A stretch of 64,000 nt of DNA, taken from contig CAVSWC010000007.1 of assembly GCA_963731585.1 (NCBI GenBank), positions 62,001 through 126,000 of the forward strand. Direction: 5' to 3'. The notes below the pieces were generated by a model. It searched no databases and was not told where the DNA came from. It worked only from the letters and a program-made list of their open reading frames with translations. Shown here piece after piece: positions 18,646 to 28,237 of the stretch (position 1 is the first letter of the stretch; every line of letters starts with the position of its first letter). A program made the position numbers and the translations under genes. Origin of the DNA: CANKHA01 sp963731585. GTDB lineage: Bacteria; Pseudomonadota; Alphaproteobacteria; Rhizobiales; Xanthobacteraceae.

Positions 18646-19656
18646 TTACCCGAGCCGTGCTTTCAGCCGCGCGATCACGGCCTGGATGGTCTCACCCTCT
18701 GCCCGCGCGGCGAAGGTGAGCGCCATACGATGCTTCAACACGGGTTCTGCGAGCTCGGCGACGTCATCGATGGAGGGCGCGTAACGGCCTTGCAGCAGCG
18801 CGCGGGCGCGCACCGCAAGCATCAAGGCCTGGCTGGCACGCGGGCCTGGTCCCCAGGCGATCAATCTGCCGATATCGCCTGCGTCGGGACCCGGACGCGC
18901 GGAACGGACCAGCGAGAGGATGGCGTCGACCACGGATTCTCCCACCGGCAGGCGGCGGACGAGACGCTGCGCAGCGAGCAGATCGTCGGCGGTCATCGCT
19001 GCGGTCGGCCGCACTTCGTCGGCGCCGGTGGTTTCGAACAGAATGCGCCGCTCCGCGACGCGATCGGGGTAGTCGACGTCGATCTCCATCAGGAACCGGT
19101 CGAGCTGCGCTTCCGGCAAGGGATAGGTGCCTTCCTGCTCCAGGGGGTTCTGCGTCGCGAGCACATGGAAGGGGCGCGGCAGGTCGTGCCGCGCGCCGGC
19201 GACCGTTATATGTTGCTCCTGCATGGCCTGCAGCAGCGCCGACTGGGTGCGCGGGCTGGCGCGGTTGATCTCATCGGCCATCAGCAGTTGCGCGAAGACG
19301 GGACCGGTGATGAAACGAAAGCTGCGCGTTCCGCCCGCGCCTTCCTCCAGCACTTCCGCGCCGAGGATGTCTGAGGGCATCAGGTCCGGCGTGAACTGGA
19401 TGCGGCGGGCGTCGAGGCCAAGCGCGGTGCCCATGGTGTCGACCAGCTTCGTTTTGGCCAACCCCGGCACGCCGACCAGCAGCGCATGGCCGCCGGAAAG
19501 AACCGTCACCAGCGCGCTGTCAATCACGTGTTCTTGCCCGAAAATGACGGCGCCGATGGCGTTGCGGGCGGCGCGGATGTGGGCGGCGCTCGATTCCGCC
19601 GCCCGGATAATCATGTCCTCGAGTTTTTCCGCGCCTTCTTCATTTGCCAGTCCCAT
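18646..19656 (-). CDS. MoxR family AAA+ ATPase
   Basis: A 336-residue AAA+ chaperone-like ATPase. Walker A is GVPGLAKTK near residue 62, Walker B is LLMADEINR near 128, followed by TQSALLQAMQE and sensor segment ATQNPLEQEGTYPLPEAQLDRF, the MoxR fingerprint. It is intact. The start has GAGGAGCGG about seven bases upstream. It is the first gene of a four-gene minus-strand operon with DUF58 and two BatA-like membrane proteins, the usual MoxR context. Confidence 0.93.
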   Translation of the reverse strand: MGLANEEGAEKLEDMIIRAAESSAAHIRAARNAIGAVIFGQEHVIDSALVTVLSGGHALLVGVPGLAKTKLVDTMGTALGLDARRIQFTPDLMPSDILGAEVLEEGAGGTRSFRFITGPVFAQLLMADEINRASPRTQSALLQAMQEQHITVAGARHDLPRPFHVLATQNPLEQEGTYPLPEAQLDRFLMEIDVDYPDRVAERRILFETTGADEVRPTAAMTADDLLAAQRLVRRLPVGESVVDAILSLVRSARPGPDAGDIGRLIAWGPGPRASQALMLAVRARALLQGRYAPSIDDVAELAEPVLKHRMALTFAARAEGETIQAVIARLKARLG

Positions 19657-19793
19657 AACATCCGCTCCTCGGTGGAGATGAAATTCAGTCGATTCTGCCC
19701 CTGACTGTGGAGCTTACGCCATCTTCCGCCCGACTTGCCAAGGATTGGCACCCCGATATGGACCGGCAGGGTTGCAAATACGTAGGATAAACC

Positions 19794-20390
19794 ATGGCGA
19801 AGCAAGGGCAGCCGGCAACCGGGATCGACGCGATAGCCAGTTCGGCAAAGCGCGAGGGTGGTAAGGGCCCGCCGCCGGTGCATTTGTGGAACCCGCCTTT
19901 CTGCGGGGATATCGACATGCGGATCGCCGCGGACGGAACCTGGTTTTACATGAAGACACCGATAGGCCGGCCCGCTCTGGTGAAGCTCTTCGCTTCGGTG
20001 CTGAAAAGGGAGGCAAATAGGTATTTCCTGGTCACGCCGGTGGAAAAGGTCGGCATCGTTGTGGACGACGCGCCGTTTCTGGCGGTCGAGATGCAAACAG
20101 AGGACCAAACCGGCGACCGCGTGCTGCGGTTCCGTACAAATGTCGACGACTGGGTCGAGTGCGGGCCGGACCATGCCTTGCGTTTCGATCCGGAGCCGGG
20201 CACCGGCGGGCTGAAGCCTTATCTGCATGTGCGAAACGATTTGTGGGCCAGGCTGACGCGGCCGTTGTTCTACGATCTGGTCGCCTTCGGTGAAGAACGC
20301 GACATCGAAGGCCGCCGCATGTTTGGCGTCGCCTCGAAAAACTGCTTTTTCCCGATGGCGCCCGCCGAAACGCTGCGGGAATTTGCCTGA
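19794..20390 (+). CDS. DUF1285 domain protein
   Basis: A 198-residue protein with the DUF1285 pattern: PVHLWNPPFCGDIDMRIAADGTWFY near residue 28, TPIGRPALVKLFASVL, and YFLVTPVEKVGI. AGGATAAACC precedes the ATG. The stop and the next start overlap as TGATG, tying it to the Nudix gene. The function of the family is not established. Confidence 0.85.
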   Translation: MAKQGQPATGIDAIASSAKREGGKGPPPVHLWNPPFCGDIDMRIAADGTWFYMKTPIGRPALVKLFASVLKREANRYFLVTPVEKVGIVVDDAPFLAVEMQTEDQTGDRVLRFRTNVDDWVECGPDHALRFDPEPGTGGLKPYLHVRNDLWARLTRPLFYDLVAFGEERDIEGRRMFGVASKNCFFPMAPAETLREFA

Positions 20391-21026
20391 TGCAGTCAGC
20401 GACATTCTTCGAGCGGGCGCGGGCGCGGCTGGCGCATAACGCGCCGCCGGCGCTGCGCGATCCGGATACGGTGCCGGACAAAGGCGACCATGAGCTGAAT
20501 TTGGAAATGAAGACGCTATGGGCGGTGCGGCCGATCCGTCCGGCTGCGGTGCTGGTGCCGGTGGTGGACCGCGCCGAGCCTACCGTGCTGCTGACGCAAC
20601 GCGCAGCGCATCTGCCGCAGCATCCCGGGCAGATTTCATTTCCGGGCGGCAAGATCGAGCCGAGCGATGCGACCCCGCTCGCGGCCGCCTTGCGCGAGGC
20701 ACAGGAAGAGGTCGGGCTCGACACGCGCTTTGTCGAGCCGATCGGCTATCTCGATCTCTATATGACGACGCAGGGCTATCGTATCGTGCCGTCGGTCGCA
20801 CGTATCCTGCCGGATTACCGGCTCACGCTGAACCCGTCCGAGGTCGATGAGGCTTTCGAGGTGCCGCTGCAATTCCTGATGGAGCCGGCCAATCATCAGA
20901 AGCACAGCCGCGACTGGGAGGGGATCACGCGCTACTACTTCGCTATTCCCTTCGAGCAGCGGCAGATCTGGGGCGTGACCGCGGGGATCCTGCGCAATCT
21001 CTATGAAAAAGTTTACGCCGGCGTGA
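20390..21026 (+). CDS. CoA pyrophosphatase-like Nudix hydrolase (likely frameshift at C-terminus)
   Basis: About 211 residues of the NudL/YeaB type. The box is GGKIEPSD, then LAAALREAQEEVG, with the CoA-specific flank LTQRAAHLPQHPGQISFPGG. It likely hydrolyses CoA or oxidised CoA. As read, the frame misses its stop and continues to 21232 across the antisense Bug gene with low-complexity residues. Removing one A from the run at 21006-21010 gives a stop at 21024-21026, one base short of the convergent gene's stop, so I end it there. It is coupled to DUF1285. Confidence 0.8.
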
Positions 21027-22029
21027 CTATTCCACCTTGCCGATTTTCTTCACCGCCTGGATCAGCCTGGCGCTGTCGGATTCGACGAATTTCGCGAACT
21101 CCGGCGCATCCTGATAGGCCGGCGGGCTGCCGGCAGTTTCGAAGATTTTTATCACCGCGGGATCAGCCATCGCCTGCTTCATGGCATCGCGCAGGCGCTG
21201 CACGATCGGCTCCGGAACGCCCTTCGGCGTGAACAGCCCCGCCCAAATGTAGAATTCGACATCCTTGTAGCCGAGCTCCTTGAAGGTCGGCAGATCGGGG
21301 AAGCTCTTCACACGCTCGGCGCCCCAGTTGGCGAGCACGCGCATCTTGCCGTCGTCGACCTGCGGCTTCAGCACGCCCGGAGCGGAAGCCAGCGCCTGGA
21401 TGGTGCCGGAGAGCAGCGCGGTCACCGCCGGACCGGCGCCGCGGAACGGCACATGCAGCAGCTTGATGCCGGCGGCGTTGGCAAACATCTCCATCGCCAC
21501 ATGCAACGTGCCGTAGGGACCCGACGAGCCGTAGGGGATTTCAGCCCGGACGCTTCTTCGCGTCGTCGACAAGATCCTGCAACGTCTTCCACGGCGCGGA
21601 AGCCGGCACCGCGAGCAAGGTCGGGTCGGCAAGGATGCGCGCGACCGGGGTGAACTGCGACACCTCGTAAGCCGGCGGCCGTCCGAACAGCCGGTCGGCC
21701 TCCGGCAGCACGGCAAGCGACGACAGGGTAATGAGCAGCGTGTAGCCATCCGGGTCCGCGCGCGCGGCGGCGGCATTGCCGAGCGAGCCGCCGGCGCCGG
21801 CGGCGCGGTTGTCGATCACCACCGGCTTGCCCAGAATCTTTTCCAGTGCATTGGCGATCGGCCGTGCGGCCAGATCCGCCTGCCCACCGGGCGGGAACGG
21901 CACGATGGCGGTCATGGGCCGATTCGGCCACGCTTCCTGCGCGCCGGCGCTCAAAGGTTGCAAGCAGGCTTGCGACGCCAGCGACAAGGTGACGCCGCCT
22001 TTGAGCAGATCTCGCCGATTGAAGGTCAT
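21027..22029 (-). CDS. tripartite tricarboxylate transporter substrate-binding protein, Bug/TctC family (one frameshift)
   Basis: A periplasmic solute-binding protein of about 333 residues. The N-terminus has a Tat-like signal (NRRDLLKGGVTLSLAS). Family signatures are WPNRPMTAIVPFPPGGQADLAARPIA, VIDNRAAGAGG and, after the break, YGSSGPYGTLHVAMEMF and LLHVPFRGAGPAV. The frame changes at 21540-21546, where removing one base gives RPGEIPYGSSG. No membrane subunits TctA or TctB are nearby, as is usual for scattered Bug genes. It lies on the strand opposite to its neighbours, between the Nudix and CCA-transferase genes. Confidence 0.85.
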
Positions 22030-22153
22030 TGCCAGTCTCCCGACGACAGAGGGGGCAAAGCTAGCATCCCGACGCCGGCCCGGCTTATTCGCATTTAGGC
22101 TTAGGGGCCGGGAGGGTATCGGCTAATGTCCTGAAAACCACCAAGGACTTGGA

Positions 22154-22417
22154 ATGATCCGGCCGATCCTCATAGAGTTTCTGTTATTCATCACGCCATT
22201 TGCCGCTTATGCTTTGCTGCTGTGGGCGAAAAGCCGTGGCGTGTTCGATCCGGAATCCTGGCCGCTGCGAACCGTCGTCGCGCTCACCGTCACGGCGCTC
22301 CTGCTCATGGGCGCCAGCGCGATCGTCGCCTCACAGTTATCCGGCGCGCCTCCCGGCTCGAGTTATGTGCCCGCACATGTGGAAAACGGCCGCCTGGTAC
22401 CGGGACTGAACAAGTGA
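22154..22417 (+). CDS. DUF6111 family membrane protein
   Basis: An 87-residue protein with two membrane helices (IEFLLFITPFAAYALLLWAK and VVALTVTALLLMGASAIVA) and the conserved tail YVPAHVENGRLVPG, which matches DUF6111. Its stop overlaps the GTG start of the CCA transferase gene (GTGA), so the two are coupled. Function is unknown. Confidence 0.8.
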   Translation: MIRPILIEFLLFITPFAAYALLLWAKSRGVFDPESWPLRTVVALTVTALLLMGASAIVASQLSGAPPGSSYVPAHVENGRLVPGLNK

Positions 22418-23696
22418 ACGAGGCGGCCGAAACCAAGCACCGCCTGCGCGACGCCGCCTGGCTGACGCAGGGGCCGTTGTCGCGCTTGCTCGATGTGCTC
22501 TCAGGCGATGGCGAAGAAGCCCGCGTGGCTGGCGGCGCGGTGCGCAACGCCGTGATGAATCTGCCGCCGGGCGATATCGATATTGCCACGACGGCGACGC
22601 CGGAGGAGGTGATCCGCCGCGTCACGCAGGCAGGTTTAAAGCCGGTGCCGACCGGCATCGAGCACGGCACGGTAACCGTCGTCGCCGCCGGCATCCCATT
22701 TGAGGTCACCACGCTGCGCGTCGATGTGGAGACTTTCGGCCGCAAGGCCAATGTCCGTTTCGGGCGCGACTGGAAGGCGGACGCCGAGCGCCGCGATTTC
22801 ACGATGAACGCTCTCAGTCGCCACCGCCGACGGCACGATCCACGATTATGTCGGTGGCCTTGCCGACCTCGAAGCGCGGCGTGTGCGTTTCATCGGCGAT
22901 CCGGCGCTATGCGCATCGCCGAGGATTATCTGCGCATCCTGCGCTTCTTCCGCTTCCACGCCGCCTATGGCGAAGGCGAGCCGGACGCCGCCGGACTGGC
23001 GGCCTGCATCGCGGGCCGCGGCGGGCTTGAGCAATTGTCGCGCGAGCGCGTGCGCATGGAATTGCTGAAGCTGCTGACCGCGAAGGGCGTGGTGCCGGCG
23101 CTGACGGCGATGGCTGACGCCGGACTGCTCGGATCGGTGCTTGGTGGCGTGCCGCTGATCGACAAGTGTGGCGCGCATGGCGGAGATCGAGAGCTGCCCT
23201 CGGCCTGGCGGCCGATCCGATCCGCCGGCTTGCGGCGCTGAATGTGTTGATCGTCGAGGATGCCGAGCGGCTGTGGCAGCGGCTGCGGCTTTCCAATGCC
23301 GAGCACGAATGGCTGGCTCTATGGGCGATGGCTGGTGGCGCGTATCGCCTGAGGCGAGGAGAAAACCGCACGCGGCGTGGCTTTATCGGCTCGGTCCTGA
23401 GCATTACAGCGATCGCGTGCTGCTGGCCTGGGCGCGCGCCTCGGCGCAAGCCCGACGAACGAGGACGTGGCGCTCGCCTCGCGACGTTGCCGCAGCGCTG
23501 GAGCGTTCCGGTCTTTCCGCTCAAGGCAGCCGATTTGATGCAACGCGGCGTGGAGAAGGGGCCCGCGCTCGGCGCCGCCTTGCGCGCCGCGGAGGAGGCC
23601 TGGATCGCGGCGGATTTTCCCGCCGACCGTGAAACCCTTGGACAAATCGCAACGAATGCCGTGGAGGGCCCTGCAAAGGCGACGCGGAATTTCTAA
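22414..23696 (+). CDS. cca: CCA tRNA nucleotidyltransferase (at least five frameshifts)
   Basis: The enzyme adds or repairs the 3' CCA of tRNA. The head domain is in frame from a GTG start: VAGGAVRNAVMNLPPGDIDIATTATPEEV with the DxD metal site, then ERRDFTMNALS. Later frames give TIHDYVGGLADLEARRVRFIGDP, MRIAEDYLRILRFFRFHAAYG and, at the end, LPQRWSVPVFPLKAADLM. Breaks lie near 22815, 22897-22905, 23165, 23340 and 23450-23490. An essential gene this broken points to base-call error rather than decay. It is coupled to DUF6111. Confidence 0.85.
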
Positions 23697-23790
23697 ACCG
23701 CTCATTCCCGCGCAAGCGAGCGGAAGACATCGCGCCCGAGGTGACGCCGCCGCGAGGCGTTCTAGCTTTATTGTTTGGCAGGGAGGCGTT

Positions 23791-24325
23791 CATGTTCGCC
23801 AGGTTTTGGGGAAAGCTCGTAGCCTTCTTTTTCGGCGGCATCCTCGGCACCGTTTTCGGTGTCGCGCTCGGCTTCTTCTTCTTTCCTTACGTGTTTCCGC
23901 CGCCGCCGGCCGACCGAGCAGCTCACCCAGGCAGACCTGACGCCGCCGTTGCACGTCGCCGACAGCCGACCGCCGTGCCGCTCGCCACCGGCACCTTCAT
24001 CCATGCCAACACGTCCGACCCGGTGCATTGGGGCACAGGCAAGGTCAGCCTCTATCAGCGCGCGGTATTCCTGGAGGCTGATTTCGAGGTGGGTCCGGGA
24101 CCGGCCTATCACGTCTATCTTGTGCCCAAGCCCTCGATTCGTTCTTCGTCAGACATGAAGGACGTGATGTATGTCGATCTCGGCCGGCTGCGCTCCTTCA
24201 AGGGCAGCCAGCGCTATCAGATTCCGGATGGCGTCAATTTGAAGGATTATCCCAGCGTGATCGTCTGGTGCGAACGCTTCGGCGTGCTGATCTCGCCAGC
24301 CGATCTCAAGGTTGTATCCGACTAG
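23791..24325 (+). CDS. DM13 domain protein, membrane-anchored (two compensating frameshifts)
   Basis: About 178 residues. One N-terminal helix (LVAFFFGGILGTVFGVALGFFFFPYVF) and a Pro-rich linker precede a DM13 domain (GTFIHANTSDPVHWGTGKVSLYQR, YHVYLVPKP, VIVWCERFGVLISPADL), thought to act in electron transfer or redox sensing through its cysteine. Between about 23910 and 23970 the other frame reads TEQLTQADLTPPLHVADS, which looks more protein-like, so two small indels probably cancel there. The gene ends inside the left arm of a long hairpin. Confidence 0.78.
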
Positions 24326-24360
24326 TGCCGCCGATAATTCAAATCGAAAAGCGGCACTAG
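24322..24360. promoter_or_regulatory. 10-bp perfect inverted repeat before the TauE/SafE gene
   Basis: CTAGTGCCGC, a 19-base AT-rich loop, then GCGGCACTAG. The left arm contains the DM13 stop codon and the right arm ends two bases before the exporter's ATG. It could terminate, hide the ribosome site or bind a dimeric regulator. Confidence 0.55.
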
Positions 24361-24362
24361 AT

Positions 24363-25125
24363 ATGGATCTCCTGCAAGGCTTCGCCGACATCTCGCTTTG
24401 GCAGCTCATCCTGGTCGGGGCGGTCGCGCTGTTCGCGTCGATCGTCGGCGGCGTCACCGGCTATGGCTCCAGCGCGCTGATGCCGCTCGTGTTGGTGCCG
24501 CTGATCGGCCCGGAGCCGGTCGTGCCTATCGTCAGTATTTCCGGGCTGTTCAACAACGTCACGCGCGCCTTCGCCTTCCGCGAGTACATCGACTTCAGGC
24601 GCGGGCTGATCATCATGCTCACCGCTGTGCCGACCTGCATGGCTGGCGCTTATGTTTATACCAAGCTCACCAGCGCCGGCATTCTGATCGCGATCGGCAT
24701 GATGCTGTGTCTCAGCGTGCCGCTTCGGCGCTGGCTCATTCACATGAAAGTCCAGATGAGCAATAGCGGGCTGGCGGCGGGCTCGGTTGCCTATGGCTTC
24801 CTCGCGGGCAGCACCACCGGGTCCGGCGTTATCCTGCTGTCGCTGTTGATGGCTTCGGGGCTGGCCGGCGCCTGGGTGGTTGCGACCGATGCGCTCGTCT
24901 CAATCGCGGTCGCCGTCAGCAAGCTGCTGGTTTTCGGAGTGTCCGGCGCGATGACGCCGCAGGTGATCGCCTTCGGTCTGCTCATCGGTCTGGTCGCTTT
25001 GCCGGGAGCGTTCCTCGCCAAGGCCTTTGTCGAAGCGGCTGCCGGTGCATGTGCATACCGGCATCCTGGACGGCATTGTCGTGCTTGGCGGGGCGATGAT
25101 GCTATTTGGCGCTTTCCGGCAATGA
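24363..25125 (+). CDS. sulfite exporter TauE/SafE family membrane protein (one frameshift)
   Basis: About 253 residues with seven to eight membrane helices. The first repeat reads VGAVALFASIVGGVTGYGSSALMP and the second LAAGSVAYGFLAGSTTGSGVILLSLL, the duplicated TSUP pattern. The frame changes near 25036-25040; removing one A gives VERLPVHVHTGILDGIVVLGG and a stop at 25123-25125. Members export small organic or inorganic sulfur compounds or sulfoacetate-like anions; the substrate here is unknown. No clear ribosome site is visible, since the right arm of a hairpin abuts the start. Confidence 0.83.
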
Positions 25126-25136
25126 CGGCCCCAGCG

Positions 25137-26584
25137 TTAAACCTCGCGCGGGGTGCTGAACAGAAACGGCGAAACACCGCGCGTCGTCTCGTCCAGGATG
25201 AACGTGCGGGTGATCGGTGGTTCGGCGCGTTGGCCGCAATTTTCCCGTTCACACAGGCGGCAATTGACGCCGATCGGCATCGCCTCGGCAGTTAGGTTAA
25301 GTCCGGCGGAATAGATCAGGCGGGAAGCATGTTTCAATTCGCAGCCGAGCCCGATGGCATAGCGGGGCTGCGGCTGCGGATGCGGCACCGCCGGACGATG
25401 CACGGTCTGCGCAATGCTGAAATAGCGGGTTCCGTCCGGCAGCTCGATGATTTGGGTGACGATGCGTCCGGGCGTGTCGAAGGTGGCGTGCACATTCCAC
25501 AGCGGACAGGTGCCGCCGAATTTCGAGAATGGAAAGGTGCCGGAAGAAAATCGCTTGGAAACGTTGCCGGCATGATCGACGCGCAGCATGAAGAATGGGA
25601 TTCCACGCGCGGCCGAACGTTGCAGCGTGGTCAGCCGGTGGCATAGCTGCTCGAAGCTCGCACCGAAGCGTTGACTCGAGCACGCCGAGGTCATAGCCGA
25701 GATTCTCCGCCGCCGCATGAAAGCGGGCGTACGGCATGATGACCGCTGCGGCGAAATAATTCGCCAGCGTGATGCGATAGAGCCGCCGCGCCGGATCGTC
25801 CAGATCAGCGTGACGCCCGACCAGGGTGTCGATCGTCGCCGAGGCTTCGGTGAGTGCGATCTGGAACGCGATCTGGAAGATCCGCCCCGAGGTATCGAGC
25901 AGTTCCGACAACTGCAATTGGCGCCGGTGCCGGTCGTAGCGGCGCAGCACGTCGCGCATGACGTCGATCGGCAGCACACGTACGATCGTAGCGTGGCGCT
26001 CGCGCAGCCGCTCGGACAATGCGCGAAAGAGATCGACGTCGGCGACACCGATTTCGTCGCGCAGCTGCTCGGCTGCCGTCTCCAGATCGGGAAAATAATT
26101 GCGATTGGCCTCGATCAGCTCGCGCACGCGCTCGATCGGGTTGCCCTCGCGGCGGGGCGGCGTCATCGCGGCCTTCAAGATGGGCCGCAGCCATCGATTC
26201 GCCCCGGCGCGCTTCGACATAGGCGGAATAAAGACGCTGCAATGCATGCGTCACGCCCGGGCAAAGCTCGGCAAGATCCTTCAATTCATGCTTGGGGATA
26301 TTCAGCGAGCGAAACAACGGATCGCTGAGCACCTCATTGAGCTCGGCAAAGAAGCGGTCCTCGTCGACGGTCGCTAACTCGCGCAGATCGATTTCGTAGG
26401 TTTCGGCGAGCCGCAACAGGATTTGCGCGCTGACCGGACGCTGATTGCGTTCGATCAAATTGACATAGCTCGGAGAAATTCCAAGTCCGGTGGCGATTTG
26501 CGTCTGCGATAGCCCGAGCTGCCGCCGGATGCGGCGAAAGCGCGGTCCGACGAAAAGCTTTTTGCCGTCTGCGGTCTGTGACAT
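25137..26584 (-). CDS. XRE-type transcriptional regulator, ScfR/RamB-like (two frameshifts)
   Basis: About 481 residues. Residues 15-70 are an XRE helix-turn-helix (RRIRRQLGLSQTQIATGLGISPSYVNLIERNQRPVS, split here across the helices). The remainder is the short-chain acyl-CoA regulator/DUF2083 type, with the C-terminal cysteine motif CRLCERENCGQRAEPP. Frames change at 26154-26158 (GGGG run) and near 25671 (TT), each as one extra base. It is divergent from isocitrate lyase. RamB in Corynebacterium and PccR in Rhodobacter, of the same family, control glyoxylate-bypass or propionyl-CoA genes, so control of aceA is a strong inference. Confidence 0.87.
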
Positions 26585-26587
26585 TTT

Positions 26588-26654
26588 TTACAATATAACA
26601 GGATTAAGTTTAACGCGTGTTACAATGTATCACAGTTTATTTCCAAAGTATTTG
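26588..26654. promoter_or_regulatory. candidate operators between scfR-like regulator and aceA
   Basis: Two copies of TTACAATnTA (26588-26600 and 26620-26634) start 32 bases apart, about three helical turns. A perfect palindrome CAAA-GTA-TTTG follows at 26644-26654. The region is AT-rich against a GC-rich background. Sites for the ScfR-like protein or another regulator are likely here. Confidence 0.5.
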
Positions 26655-26720
26655 CCATATTTATACGGGCTGCGTTACCCGTGGGTCTGACATTGTCACG
26701 GAAGTCGTAGGGAGACGCAG

Positions 26721-28016
26721 ATGCAGGGCTTTGAAGACTTGGTTCCTAATACGCCTGCCGGGCGCTTCGATGGGGTCCAGCGACCGTACCGGCCGGCCGA
26801 TGTGCACCGTCTGCGAGGTTCGGTGCCTGTGGCTTATACCCTGGCGGAAAAGGGGGCCAACCGTCTCTGGCAGCTGCTTCACAGCAACGACTATACCGCC
26901 GCGCTCGGCGCTGTGACCGGCAACCAGGCCATGCAAATGGTGCGCGCCGGGCTCGAGGCGATCTACCTTTCCGGTTGGCAGGTTGCCGCCGACAGCAATA
27001 CCGCCGGCGCGATGTACCCAGACCAAAGCCTCTATCCGTGCGATTCGGGCCCGGAGCTGTGCAAGCGGATCAACCGCACTTTCGCACGTGCCGACCAGAT
27101 CGAACATTCCGAAGGCGCCGTCACGCGCGACTGGTTTGCGCCGATCATCGCCGACGCCGAGGCCGGCTTCGGAGGCCCGCTCAATGCCTTCGAGATCATG
27201 CGGAATTACATCGAGGCCGGCGTCGCCGCCGTGCATTTCGAGGACCAACTGGCTTCCGAGAAGAAGTGCGGCCATCTCGGCGGCAAGGTGTTGATCCCGA
27301 CGTCGGCGCACGAGCGCAACCTGATCGCCGCGCGTCTGGCAGCCGATGTCTGCGGCGTGTCGACCCTGGTTGTCGCGCGCACCGATGCCGAGAGCGCGCA
27401 ACTCATTACCTCCGATATCGACGAGCGCGACCGGGACTTCATCACCGGCGAACGCACCTCTGAAGGATTTTTCCGGCTGAAGAAGGGCACCGGGCTCAAA
27501 CATTGCATCAGGCGCGGGCTTTCCTATGCGCGCTTTGCTGATTTGCTTTGGTGGGAAACCTCGCGGCCTAATCTCGAGGAGGCCCGCCAATTCGCCGAGG
27601 CAATCCACAAAGAATATCCCGGCAAGCTGCTCGCCTATAATTGCTCGCCATCATTCAACTGGCGGAGCAACCTCGACGCCGGCACGATTGCGAACTTCCA
27701 GCGCGAGCTTGGCGCCATGGGCTATAAGTTCCAGTTCGTGACACTCGCGGGCTTCCACAACCTCAATTACGGCATGTTCGAGTTGGCGCGCAATTTCCGC
27801 GCGCGCGGCATGACCGCCTATTCGGAGCTGCAGGACGCCGAATTTGCCGCCGAAGCGCACGGCTATACCGCCACCCGACACCAGCGCGAGGTCGGCACCG
27901 GCTATTTCGATCTCGTCAACCTCACGATTTCCAGCGGCGGCGCGTCCACCACTGCGATGTCGGAGTCGACCGAGCATGCGCAGTTCACCGCGGCGCTCGC
28001 CAGCGCTGCCGAATAA
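26721..28016 (+). CDS. aceA: isocitrate lyase
   Basis: A 431-residue enzyme that splits isocitrate to glyoxylate and succinate, the first step of the glyoxylate bypass. The catalytic cysteine motif KKCGHLGGKV is near residue 177; the metal-binding IADAEAGFGG is near 142 and WWETSRPNLEEA near 275. It is intact and of normal bacterial length. GGGAGACGCAG precedes the ATG. It is divergent from an ScfR/RamB-like regulator, with operator-like repeats between, and is followed by DUF4170. No malate synthase is in the window. Confidence 0.95.
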   Translation: MQGFEDLVPNTPAGRFDGVQRPYRPADVHRLRGSVPVAYTLAEKGANRLWQLLHSNDYTAALGAVTGNQAMQMVRAGLEAIYLSGWQVAADSNTAGAMYPDQSLYPCDSGPELCKRINRTFARADQIEHSEGAVTRDWFAPIIADAEAGFGGPLNAFEIMRNYIEAGVAAVHFEDQLASEKKCGHLGGKVLIPTSAHERNLIAARLAADVCGVSTLVVARTDAESAQLITSDIDERDRDFITGERTSEGFFRLKKGTGLKHCIRRGLSYARFADLLWWETSRPNLEEARQFAEAIHKEYPGKLLAYNCSPSFNWRSNLDAGTIANFQRELGAMGYKFQFVTLAGFHNLNYGMFELARNFRARGMTAYSELQDAEFAAEAHGYTATRHQREVGTGYFDLVNLTISSGGASTTAMSESTEHAQFTAALASAAE

Positions 28017-28027
28017 AGGAGAATATC

Positions 28028-28228
28028 ATGCAAACGCAGCGGTTTTGGGTCGTGGGCGGCGAATTTCTTTCCATGCATTTCGACCAGGTCGTGGCCGGAA
28101 CGGAGCAGGTGCTCGGTCCCTTCCTCGATCGGGGCGAGGCCGAACAGGAATGGCGCAAGATATCGGAGCAGCACCGGCACCGCTGCGTCGTCCGCTTCTC
28201 CATCGTGCGGGAAGGGCAAGCCGCGTAA
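28028..28228 (+). CDS. DUF4170 domain protein
   Basis: A 66-residue protein (MQTQRFWVVGGEFLSM and AEQEWRKISEQHRHRC) of the DUF4170 family, 11 bases after aceA and preceded by AAAGGAGAATATC, a strong ribosome site. It is probably co-transcribed with aceA, as in other Hyphomicrobiales. Function is unknown. Confidence 0.83.
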   Translation: MQTQRFWVVGGEFLSMHFDQVVAGTEQVLGPFLDRGEAEQEWRKISEQHRHRCVVRFSIVREGQAA

Positions 28229-28237
28229 CGCTGCCGC

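Noticed and set aside
21027..21232. Extended C-terminus of the CoA-type Nudix protein
   Set aside because: The extra residues are antisense to the Bug gene and low in complexity; a one-base correction gives a stop right before it.
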